NCBI GenBank assembly: GCA_046765875.1
Contig: JBKPSJ010000246.1
Span: 1 to 16,121 of the forward strand
DNA: 16,121 nt
Origin: DASRHY01 sp046765875
Lineage (GTDB): Bacteria; Actinomycetota; Actinomycetes; Propionibacteriales; Kribbellaceae
Direction: 5' to 3'
The notes below the pieces were generated by a model. That model was not told the DNA's origin. It searched no databases and worked only from the letters and a program-made list of their open reading frames with translations. The translations under genes and the position numbers were made by a program. Positions within the stretch are counted from its first letter, which is position 1; every line of letters begins with the position of its first letter. Positions 1 to 5,229 of the stretch are shown here, piece by piece.

Positions 1-288
1 CGACCGGGAAGTTCAGCATGTCGACCGGCGCGGGCAACGCGGTCTCGACGGGCTTGCTGGTCCAGACCGGCCTGACCTGAGCACTGACCGTGCGAACGGG
101 TGGTCCTTCGGAAGCGTCACGGTCAGCTTGACCGTACGCGCGGTGTCGGACTCGGTCAGCACCCGGAACACCAGCATGCCCATGCCACCGGGCTGGCCGT
201 CCGGAGAGGTGACCGTGACATGGGCCGACGCCGGCACGGCCAGTGCGGCCGTCGCGACGACTCCGATAACCCCCCGCCGCACATGCAC
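1..288 (-). pseudogene. YcnI-like (DUF1775) copper-binding protein, apparently frameshifted, 3' end beyond window
   Basis: From the GTG at 288 the protein starts with a short signal peptide (about residues 1-22, ending PASA), so His23 would be the first mature residue. In YcnI proteins this N-terminal His binds copper. The segment FRVLTESDTA follows, with the family's conserved Glu at 46. After LPKDHPFA the frame departs from the family and stops at 13-15. Restoring one base between 90 and 91 gives FASVSAQVRPVWTSKP, then continues open to base 1 with the family's conserved Trp. The intact gene therefore lost one base, or the assembly did. The protein would be exported and membrane-associated; YcnI proteins usually also have a C-terminal helix, which would lie outside the window. 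It is last in the mca-led minus-strand run, 88 nt after the Met/His-rich membrane protein. No clear Shine-Dalgarno is seen. The family is certain; whether it is broken depends on the sequence being correct at 90/91. Confidence 0.75.
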
Positions 289-376
289 GGCCGAGGGCAG
301 AACGAACAGACATGCTCGATAGGCCCCTCGGTACGAGTGGAATGCCCGGCACCACGCCGGGATGGGGACTGACTTC

Positions 377-943
377 TCAGTCCGCCGGAGGCCCGCGTCT
401 CCGTACCGACGGCAACCACCGTTGCGGATGCGGCGTCGGCACCACGGCGTGCGTCAGAAGTCGCGCGGGCCGGACAATGACGACCTGGCCGAAGCGCGGC
501 AACACTCGCCCGAGTGCGCCGGCCAACCGCTCCCACCACCGAGCCGCGGCGTGCAGCAGAGCCAGTGTCCCGAGCATGGCGCCCAGGTGCATCGCCAGCA
601 TCGGAAGATCAGCATGCCGACTCGGCGCCGGCATCCGATGGGGTTCCATCGCCGCCATGCCGTCCATCGGCGCCATCTGGTGGTCCATCGGCGCCGCGGA
701 CATCGGTTGTGCTGTGGTCAATAGGACGTGGACGCCGACCTGGATCAGCGAGAGCGCACCGACCAGGACCGGCGTACGTAGTCTCTGGGTCGCGAACAGG
801 AAGCACAGCGACGCCAGCAGACCGAGTCGTGGCAGCACGGAGGACGGCACCAGGTGACCTGCGACGAGGGCGTGCCCGGCGGCACTGGCCAGCACGCTGA
901 GCACGGCGACGGCAGCGGTCACGCCCGCCGCCCTGGAGCGCAT
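377..943 (-). CDS. Integral membrane protein with Met/His-rich loop, probable copper-linked
   Basis: A 188-aa protein. I do not recognise a named family. Hydrophobic segments lie at about residues 8-30, 36-52, 57-77 and 113-134. Between the third and fourth is a loop (about 79-120) very rich in Met and His, including PMDHQMAPMDGM, EPHRM and MLAMHLGAM. Such clusters are typical of Cu(I)/Cu(II)-handling membrane proteins. The C-terminal 45 residues are basic and probably cytoplasmic. The ATG at 943 has a good Shine-Dalgarno (GGAGG at 951-955, 7 nt spacing), and the gene begins 17 nt after the small membrane protein gene, so co-transcription is likely. The copper link is inferred from the loop and the YcnI neighbour. 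No enzymatic domain is visible. Confidence 0.8.
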   Translation of the reverse strand: MRSRAAGVTAAVAVLSVLASAAGHALVAGHLVPSSVLPRLGLLASLCFLFATQRLRTPVLVGALSLIQVGVHVLLTTAQPMSAAPMDHQMAPMDGMAAMEPHRMPAPSRHADLPMLAMHLGAMLGTLALLHAAARWWERLAGALGRVLPRFGQVVIVRPARLLTHAVVPTPHPQRWLPSVRRRGPPAD

Positions 944-960
944 CGCCGTCCCTCCGCCCT

Positions 961-1185
961 TCAGCCCGTCGAGCCGTTGCCCTCCGGACGACGGTCAGTA
1001 CGGTCGTGCGGACCCGGCCGGTCCTCGTCCGGCGGCTCCTCGAAGTTGATCTTGCGCATCTGCTTGCCCATGTTGCGCCACAACAGGAAGGTCGCGACGC
1101 CCAGGCCGAGCACGATCAGCAGCGCGATCCAGCCCGGCCGCACCGAGCCGGGATCGACCTCACCGAGACGAACCACGAGTTCCAC
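961..1185 (-). CDS. Small single-pass membrane protein of the mca locus
   Basis: A 74-aa protein with a short N-terminal segment, one transmembrane helix (about residues 19-35, WIALLIVLGLGVATFLL), a basic stretch (WRNMGKQMRK) and a polar acidic/basic tail. It starts with GTG at 1185, 12 nt after the mca stop, with a weak purine-rich GAGAG upstream, so translation is probably coupled to mca. Many actinobacteria have a short membrane protein directly after mca; Rv1083 holds this position in M. tuberculosis. No catalytic motif is present and its role is unknown. The topology (basic side next to the helix) suggests a cytoplasmic C-terminus. Confidence 0.8.
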   Translation of the reverse strand: MELVVRLGEVDPGSVRPGWIALLIVLGLGVATFLLWRNMGKQMRKINFEEPPDEDRPGPHDRTDRRPEGNGSTG

Positions 1186-1197
1186 TGGATCAGTCTC

Positions 1198-2088
1198 TCA
1201 CTCGGTCCGGACACGGGCGAACAGGTCGTCCTCCGGAAGTTCGGTATCCACGACACTGCGGGCCAGTTCGTAGTCCTCGGTCGGCCAGGCCTGCTGGTGC
1301 ACCTCGAGCGGAACCGCGAACCACGACCCGTCCGGGTCGATCTGGGTTGCGTGCGCCAGCAGCGCCCGGTCGCGTACCGGGAAGTAGTCCGCGCACTCGA
1401 TCCGGGTGGTGATCCGCTGGTCGTGCTCGGGGTCCGGCTTCCACTGGCTCAGCCGTTCGGCGTACGGCGACTCCAGCCCACGGGCGAGCATCGCCTCGTG
1501 CAGCGCCTGGGTCCGGGCCCGGTGGAACGAGTGGTGGTAATACAACTTGAGCGGTTGCCACGGCTCGCCCAGATCGGGGTACGCGTCCGGGTTGCCGGCC
1601 GTCTCGAACGCGTGCACCGCGACCTGGTGGCACATGACGTGGTCCGGGTGCGGGTAGCCGCCGTTCTCGTCGTACGTCGTGACGACCTGCGGGCGGAAGT
1701 CGCGGATCAGCCGGACCAGCGGGGCGGCCGCATCCTCCACCTTCATCGAGGCGAAGCAGCCGGACGGTAGCGGCGGCGGCGGGTCGCCTTCGGGGTAGCC
1801 GGAGTCGACCCAGCCCAGCCAGGCCTGCCGGATGCCGAGGATCTTGCGCGCCCGGTCCATCTCCTGACGGCGGATCTCGGCGATGTTGGCCAGCACGTCC
1901 GGGCGATCCATGTTCGGATTGAGGATCGAGCCCCGCTCGCCGCCCGTACAGGTCGCGACCATGACGTCGACGCCTTCCGCGACGTACTTCGCCGTCGACG
2001 CCGCGCCCTTGCTGGACTCGTCGTCGGGGTGGGCGTGGACGTGCAGCAGGCGTCGTGCCGCCCTGTCTGGGGTTCGGTCGGAGGTCAC
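1198..2088 (-). CDS. mca: Mycothiol S-conjugate amidase
   Basis: A 296-aa zinc amidase of the LmbE/PIG-L fold. It cleaves mycothiol S-conjugates into a mercapturic acid (N-acetyl-Cys-S-R, exported) and GlcN-Ins, which is recycled into mycothiol. The N-terminal metal motif HAHPDDE is at 18-24 (ligands His20 and Asp23), and the second motif HPDH at 147-150 supplies His150. The long Mca-type insert and the C-terminal region (ECADYFPVRDRALLAHATQIDPDGSW) match Mca rather than the biosynthetic deacetylase MshB. Length agrees with M. tuberculosis Mca (288 aa). The start is GTG at 2088, with GGGGA about 12 nt upstream. It diverges from DUF4307 and is followed closely by the small membrane protein gene. 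The three enzymes that supply its substrate pathway are not in the window. Confidence 0.96.
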   Translation of the reverse strand: MTSDRTPDRAARRLLHVHAHPDDESSKGAASTAKYVAEGVDVMVATCTGGERGSILNPNMDRPDVLANIAEIRRQEMDRARKILGIRQAWLGWVDSGYPEGDPPPPLPSGCFASMKVEDAAAPLVRLIRDFRPQVVTTYDENGGYPHPDHVMCHQVAVHAFETAGNPDAYPDLGEPWQPLKLYYHHSFHRARTQALHEAMLARGLESPYAERLSQWKPDPEHDQRITTRIECADYFPVRDRALLAHATQIDPDGSWFAVPLEVHQQAWPTEDYELARSVVDTELPEDDLFARVRTE

Positions 2089-2123
2089 AAGTCACAATGG
2101 TCCCCGACATGTCTGGAGACCTG

Positions 2124-2528
2124 GTGACCGACCCTCTCGCCGCGCGGTACGGCCGGCGGCAACGACGCCGTACGCCCGCCCTGATCGTGGCGATCGCCGT
2201 GCTCGCGGCAGCGGGGCTCGCTTGGGTCGTCTGGGTCGCGCTGGCGAACTCCAATCCGCCGGTGTCGTCCCGGCTGATGTCGTTCACCATCGACTCACCC
2301 ACCTCGGTGTCGGCCGCGATCCAGGTCGATCGCACCGAGAACACCGAGGCGAACTGCAGGATTCAGGCGAAAGCCTCCGACTTCGCGATCGTCGGCGAGA
2401 CCACGGTCCGGGTGCCTGCGGACGCGCCCCGCAGCCAGGTCGTACACGTGACGATCACCACCCAGCGACCCGCGACGGCTGCCGTGCTGGTGGGTTGTAC
2501 GATGCCCGGCTCGCCACGTCCACACTGA
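2124..2528 (+). CDS. DUF4307 membrane protein
   Basis: Read from GTG 2124 this is a 134-aa protein beginning MTDPLAARYGRR, then a basic patch, one transmembrane helix (about residues 19-40) and a C-terminal extracytoplasmic beta-type domain ending in VGCTMPGSPRPH. This is the layout of DUF4307 proteins, which sit between greA and mca in many actinobacteria (Rv1081c position). GTG 2124 is preferred over the in-frame ATGs at 2097 and 2109. It has GGAG at 2115-2118 with 5 nt spacing, and N-termini reading LA-RYG directly after the start fit the family; the longest reading would begin at 2055 inside mca. Function is unknown. A conserved Cys pair (one in ANCRI, one in VGCTM) could form a disulfide outside the membrane; this is inference. 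Confidence 0.85.
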   Translation: MTDPLAARYGRRQRRRTPALIVAIAVLAAAGLAWVVWVALANSNPPVSSRLMSFTIDSPTSVSAAIQVDRTENTEANCRIQAKASDFAIVGETTVRVPADAPRSQVVHVTITTQRPATAAVLVGCTMPGSPRPH

Positions 2529-2664
2529 CCATCGGAGGGGCTACGGCTCCGTCGCGGAGTGGGGTTTCGGTGGGCGAGTTGATATCCTTCTCTGATTGGT
2601 CGCCGTCGGCGAGACGGCGGCCTGAAGCATTGTTGGCCCCGATTATCGACCCCGAGGAGCAGAC

Positions 2665-3177
2665 GTGACGCAGCAGACCGGCGAAGGCGGTGTTGTCTGG
2701 CTGACCAGAGAGGCGCACGAGAAGCTCAAGTCGGAGCTGGAGTACCTCACCGGTCCGGCCCGCGTCGAGCTCGCGAACAAGATCGGCGAGGCTCGTGACG
2801 AAGGCGACCTCAAGGAGAACGGCGGTTACCACGCGGCCAAGGAGGAGCAGGGCAAATCCGAGGCCCGGATCCGCCAGCTCGAGGACATGCTGCGCCGCGC
2901 CAAGGTCGGCCAGACACCTGCCGACGACGGTGTGGTCGAGCCCGGGATGACGGTCTCGATCAAGTTCGCCGGCGACGACGACGTCGAGACGTTCCTGCTC
3001 GGCTCGCGTGAACTGCTGGCGCTCGACCCGTCGGTCGAGATGGACGTGTTCTCGCCGCAGTCGCCACTCGGTTCGGCCATCCTCGGCAAGAAGCGGGGCG
3101 ACACGGCGACGTACGAGGCCCCGAACGGCAGGGACGTCACCGTCGAGATCGTCGGAGCGACCCCCTTCGCGGGCTGA
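2665..3177 (+). CDS. greA: Transcription elongation factor GreA
   Basis: A 170-aa GreA. The N-terminal coiled coil spans about residues 14-85 and carries the tip motif GDLKENGGYHAAKEEQ. Asp48 and Glu51 correspond to the E. coli Asp41/Glu44 pair that positions Mg2+ in the RNA polymerase secondary channel to stimulate cleavage of backtracked RNA. The C-terminal FKBP-like domain (about 90-170) ends with the usual SPLGSAILGKKRGD segment. The start is GTG at 2665 with Shine-Dalgarno GAGGAG at 2654-2659 and 5 nt spacing. The gene lies 136 bp after DUF4307 in the same direction. No convincing -35/-10 was found in that gap, so either read-through or a weak promoter is possible. A strong hairpin follows at 3193-3225. 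Confidence 0.97.
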   Translation: MTQQTGEGGVVWLTREAHEKLKSELEYLTGPARVELANKIGEARDEGDLKENGGYHAAKEEQGKSEARIRQLEDMLRRAKVGQTPADDGVVEPGMTVSIKFAGDDDVETFLLGSRELLALDPSVEMDVFSPQSPLGSAILGKKRGDTATYEAPNGRDVTVEIVGATPFAG

Positions 3178-3192
3178 CACTCGATAACGCAG

Positions 3193-3225
3193 AAGGCCCC
3201 CGTCGCTCCTCGCGACGGGGGCCTT
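3193..3225. terminator. Bidirectional hairpin terminator between greA and the DUF4097-like gene
   Basis: A perfect 14-bp stem (AAGGCCCCCGTCGC at 3193-3206 with its complement at 3212-3225) closes a 5-nt loop, TCCTC. It starts 15 nt after the greA stop and lies 8 nt before the stop of the convergent minus-strand gene. The A/T ends of the stem (AAGG / CCTT, then GTCTT) allow use in both directions, though there is no long U run, as is usual in GC-rich actinobacteria. Confidence 0.9.
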
Positions 3226-3232
3226 GTCTTGC

Positions 3233-4537
3233 CTAGTCGGCTGTGATCTGGGCTGCTCCCATCAGCACCTCTACGTCGAGCGCCGCACGGCCCTGGCCGA
3301 TCTCCACGTCGGTGCTCGGCCCGTTCACGGCACCCACCCAGGTGACCCGGCCGAGTTGCGCGTCGCTGTGCACCCGTACGTCGGAGCCGCGGCGCAGCTG
3401 GACGTTCGCCGCACCCGACTCGACCCGGACCCGCGACCGTCCTTTGGTGATCTGCGCGTCGAGCGTGGCCGACCCGGCCTGTACAAGCAGATCGATCGGA
3501 CCGTCGACGTCGGACACCTTCGCCATGCCAGCGGTCACCCGTACCCGGTTGAGCGACGGCACCCGCTCAGCTGTCACACTGCCGCCGGTCACCTCGACCT
3601 CGACCTTGAGCCGCGGGTTCACCCGTACCGACAGCTCCTTCCCCAAGCCGAGGTGTGACCGCAGATCGCCGACCGACCGGGTCCGAAGCATGCTCAGCCC
3701 GTCGATCGACACACCCATGTCGCCGTCGCTGGAAACGATCAGAGTGTCGCCATCCCGCTTGATCAGGTGCGGCCCGTCGACCGCGACACCGGTGACGGCC
3801 GGCTCGCCGATCAACCGGACCCGCCGCCCGATCGCCTTGATCATCACCTTCTGAACACCCGCCGGAATCGGCACATCGGCATGCTCGTCCCGCTCCTGAT
3901 CGAGCGCCCCGGAATCGTCAACCCCCGCACCCTGCGGCTGGTCTTGCGGCCGGTCCTGCGGCCGGTCCTGCGGTTTGGTCTGCGGCCGATCCTGTGGCCG
4001 GTCTTGCGCCTGGGCCTGCGGCCGATCGGCCTCAACAGCAGCTTCCGCCGCGCCGCCCGACACCCCTTCCGCCTCGCCCGGCGACGTGGCATCGGCCTGA
4101 CCGGCGGACGCGGCATCGCGGGTCGCCTGGCCGGCGCCGGCCATCGGAGCCCGCGGATCATCGGTCGCCTCGGCCCACACATCGGAGCCAGCGCGACCCT
4201 CCGACCCTCGACCGGCACCACCAGCGCCCGCATCAGCCGTCCCACTGGCCACACCTGCGGTCTCTGCAGTCCCGGCGGTCCCGGCGGTCCCGGCGGCTCC
4301 CGCCGCTCCGGCTGCACCGGCTGGCCCTGCCGCATCGGCGGGCGCGCCGGACTCAGCCGCCGTCCCGGAACCGGGGGGTGTACCAGAGTCGGCTGGCGTG
4401 CTGGAACTGGCCTGGTTCGTCGCCGCAGCGATCAAGACCGCAGCATCGGCGCTGCTCAACTCGCCGGCCGCCACCCGGTCGAGAATCTGCCGGACAACGG
4501 ACTCGCGGTCACTCCCCGCAGGGTTGCTCTCACTCAT
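3233..4537 (-). CDS. DUF4097-like beta-repeat protein with long low-complexity linker
   Basis: A 434-aa protein with no signal peptide or transmembrane helix. Residues 10-42 (ESVVRQILDRVAAGELSSADAAVLI) resemble the short helical SHOCT/YvlB-type N-terminus found ahead of DUF4097 domains. Residues 43-225 are low complexity: a Ser/Thr/Gly/Ala-rich part with GAAGAAGTAGTAGT, then DRPQ repeats (171-202), then an acidic stretch. Residues 227-434 are short repeating beta strands alternating S/G turns and Val/Arg (GGSVTAERV, AGMAKVSDV, AGSATLDAQI, SGAANVQLRRGSDVRV), as in the DUF4097 putative adhesin / bactofilin-like beta-helix group. The ATG at 4537 has no clear Shine-Dalgarno. The role is unknown; a cytoplasmic scaffold or polymer is possible. 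The gene converges on greA across a shared hairpin. Confidence 0.82.
   Translation of the reverse strand: MSESNPAGSDRESVVRQILDRVAAGELSSADAAVLIAAATNQASSSTPADSGTPPGSGTAAESGAPADAAGPAGAAGAAGAAGTAGTAGTAETAGVASGTADAGAGGAGRGSEGRAGSDVWAEATDDPRAPMAGAGQATRDAASAGQADATSPGEAEGVSGGAAEAAVEADRPQAQAQDRPQDRPQTKPQDRPQDRPQDQPQGAGVDDSGALDQERDEHADVPIPAGVQKVMIKAIGRRVRLIGEPAVTGVAVDGPHLIKRDGDTLIVSSDGDMGVSIDGLSMLRTRSVGDLRSHLGLGKELSVRVNPRLKVEVEVTGGSVTAERVPSLNRVRVTAGMAKVSDVDGPIDLLVQAGSATLDAQITKGRSRVRVESGAANVQLRRGSDVRVHSDAQLGRVTWVGAVNGPSTDVEIGQGRAALDVEVLMGAAQITAD
3932..4027 (-). repeat. 12-bp coding repeats for DRPQ tetrapeptides
   Basis: On the plus strand near-identical 12-mers of the form CGGTCCTGCGGC repeat about eight times, encoding D/K/Q-R/K-P-Q units (residues 171-202 of the DUF4097-like protein). 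Copies differ by single substitutions (GGTTTG, GATCCT, GGTCTT), so the array is not freshly expanded. Slippage here could change linker length between strains. Confidence 0.75.
4259..4327 (-). repeat. 9-bp coding repeats for G-A/T-A units
   Basis: CCCGGCGGT/CCCGGCGGC-like 9-mers repeat in tandem and encode the GAAGAAGTAGTAGT run (about residues 71-93) of the DUF4097-like protein. The repeats keep frame and lie in the disordered linker. Confidence 0.65.
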
Positions 4538-4616
4538 GCCGTCAAGTCCAGCACCCCGACCGGGTCAAACCAATAAGGGACGACCCCGACTTCCCCCGCC
4601 CCACCCCGCACCCGCC

Positions 4617-4674
4617 GCTTGGCACCCCCACCAACCATTTCCGCCCACCAAAACGGTCGGTCCGGCTGCCAAGC
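4617..4674. repeat. Palindromic repeat copy 1
   Basis: A 58-bp element bounded by GCTTGGCA and TGCCAAGC. The outer arms pair over 8 bp, then again after a C/C mismatch. Inner arms ACCAACC and GGTCGGT pair with one mismatch, and the loop contains the conserved CCAA (CCGCCCACCAAAAC). This is the most diverged copy, and it sits closest to the DUF4097-like gene start (80 bp away). Confidence 0.8.
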
Positions 4675-4713
4675 CCCCGCCGACCCACTCGCACCTTTGC
4701 GAACCCCCGGCTC

Positions 4714-4771
4714 GCTTGGCACCGCCACCAACGATTTCCACCCGCCAAGACGGTTGATAGAGGTGCCAAGC
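4714..4771. repeat. Palindromic repeat copy 2
   Basis: A 58-bp element whose outer arms GCTTGGCACC and GGTGCCAAGC are a perfect 10-bp inverted pair. The inner arms (ACCAACG, CGGTTGA) are partly decayed, and the loop keeps CCCGCCAAGAC. It is followed by CACCCGCCG, a flank shared by copies 3 and 4. Confidence 0.82.
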
Positions 4772-4863
4772 ACCCGCCGTCCCAGCGGACATGCGTCAGC
4801 TCCCCGGCCGATCCCGGCGCCACTGCCGGCGCCCAACCCGGCCACGCCGACCTCGCCAAACTC

Positions 4864-4920
4864 GCTTGGCACCCCGACCAGCCACTAGCGCGCGCCAAAC
4901 GGTTGGTACGGGTGCCAAGC
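4864..4920. repeat. Palindromic repeat copy 3
   Basis: A 57-bp element. Outer arms GCTTGGCACCC / GGGTGCCAAGC pair over 11 bp, followed by a 2x2 internal loop, then inner arms ACCAGCC / GGTTGGT (7 bp with one G-T wobble), with loop GCGCGCGCCAAAC inside. It ends the first long tandem unit (4771-4920). Confidence 0.87.
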
Positions 4921-5019
4921 ACTCCGCCGCCCATCGGACGGCACGACTCCCCCTGCCGACCAGCCGATCCCGACGCCACCGCCGGCGCCCAACCCGGCCA
5001 CGCCGACCTCGCCAAACTC

Positions 5020-5077
5020 GCTTGGCACCCTGACCAACCATTTCCGCGCGCCAACGTGGTTGGTACGGGTGCCAAGC
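5020..5077. repeat. Palindromic repeat copy 4
   Basis: A 58-bp element and the best-formed copy. It has an 11-bp outer stem (GCTTGGCACCC / GGGTGCCAAGC), a 2x2 internal loop (TG/AC), a perfect 8-bp inner stem (ACCAACCA / TGGTTGGT) and a 16-nt loop with CGCGCCAA. It ends the second long tandem unit (4921-5077). Confidence 0.88.
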
Positions 5078-5099
5078 ACTCCGCCGAGAGGAAGGTCGG

Positions 5100-5142
5100 C
5101 GTATTGTCCACGTCGGCCAGCCGGTTGACGGGGATGCCAAGC
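5100..5142. repeat. Degenerate half copy of the palindromic repeat
   Basis: Only the right-hand half is recognisable: CCAGCCGGTTGACGG, then ATGCCAAGC, followed by the CACC flank. The left arm is not recognisable. This suggests either decay of a fifth copy or an insertion that truncated it. Confidence 0.55.
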
Positions 5143-5187
5143 ACCACGGGTGACCGGTCTTTGGCGTGCCACGCGCGAACAGCGAAT

Positions 5188-5218
5188 GCCCCGCCGACCG
5201 GGTCGTGATCGGCGGGGC
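5188..5218 (-). terminator. Hairpin after the MFS exporter gene
   Basis: A perfect 10-bp stem (GCCCCGCCGA at 5188-5197, TCGGCGGGGC at 5209-5218) closes an 11-nt loop. It lies 12 nt beyond the stop of the minus-strand MFS gene. There is no U tract, so it is a probable rather than certain intrinsic terminator. Confidence 0.65.
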
Positions 5219-5229
5219 GCTCGGGTGGG

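Larger units (their letters stand above)
4771..5077. repeat. Two tandem units of ~150 bp, each ending in a palindrome copy
   Basis: Unit A (4771-4920) and unit B (4921-5077) align along their length. Both begin CAC(T)CCGCCG, contain a matching CGGA and CTCCCC region, and then share a near-identical stretch (from 4808 and 4964, offset 156 bp) through CCGCCGGCGCCCAACCCGG-like sequence to the palindrome. In the 66 bp before the palindrome core I count two differences. Copy 2 to copy 3 spacing is 150 bp and copy 3 to copy 4 is 156 bp. Confidence 0.8.
4538..5229. other. Gene-free intergenic stretch holding a palindrome array
   Basis: No believable coding gene is present. Open frames across it on both strands read repeated, low-quality peptides that simply follow the repeat units and have no start signals or family likeness. 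The stretch contains four palindromic repeat copies and one half copy (4617-5142), the tandem units that carry two of them, and a hairpin after the MFS gene (5188-5218). The two flanking genes point away from and into it respectively, both on the minus strand. Confidence 0.75.

Noticed and set aside
1190..2344. Minus-strand open frame antisense to DUF4307 and overlapping mca in another frame
   Set aside because: Composition is Arg/Pro/Gly-rich, and the mca reading frame in the same place carries all zinc motifs.
2547..2559. Hairpin CTCCG-TCG-CGGAG between DUF4307 and greA as a terminator
   Set aside because: The stem has only 5 bp and no T tract follows, so it is common by chance at this GC content.
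4617..5077. TGGCAC in the palindrome as a sigma-54 -24 element
   Set aside because: No GC-N-TTGC -12 element at correct distance, and actinobacteria lack sigma-54.
4617..5142. CRISPR array
   Set aside because: Spacing between repeats (39, 92, 99 bp) is irregular, the spacers are themselves similar, the repeats are 57-58 bp with long palindromes, and no cas gene is present.
4542..5147. Long minus-strand open frame across the palindrome array
   Set aside because: It has repeated peptides that merely mirror the DNA repeat units (GWSGCQASLARSAW twice). There is no ribosome site, no family likeness, and equivalent open frames exist on the other strand.
3994..5208. 404-codon plus-strand open frame over the end of the DUF4097-like gene and the intergenic region
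   Set aside because: Rich in Arg/Pro/His as expected for an antisense shadow of GC-rich sequence. It covers both coding antisense and the repeat array, without domain motifs.
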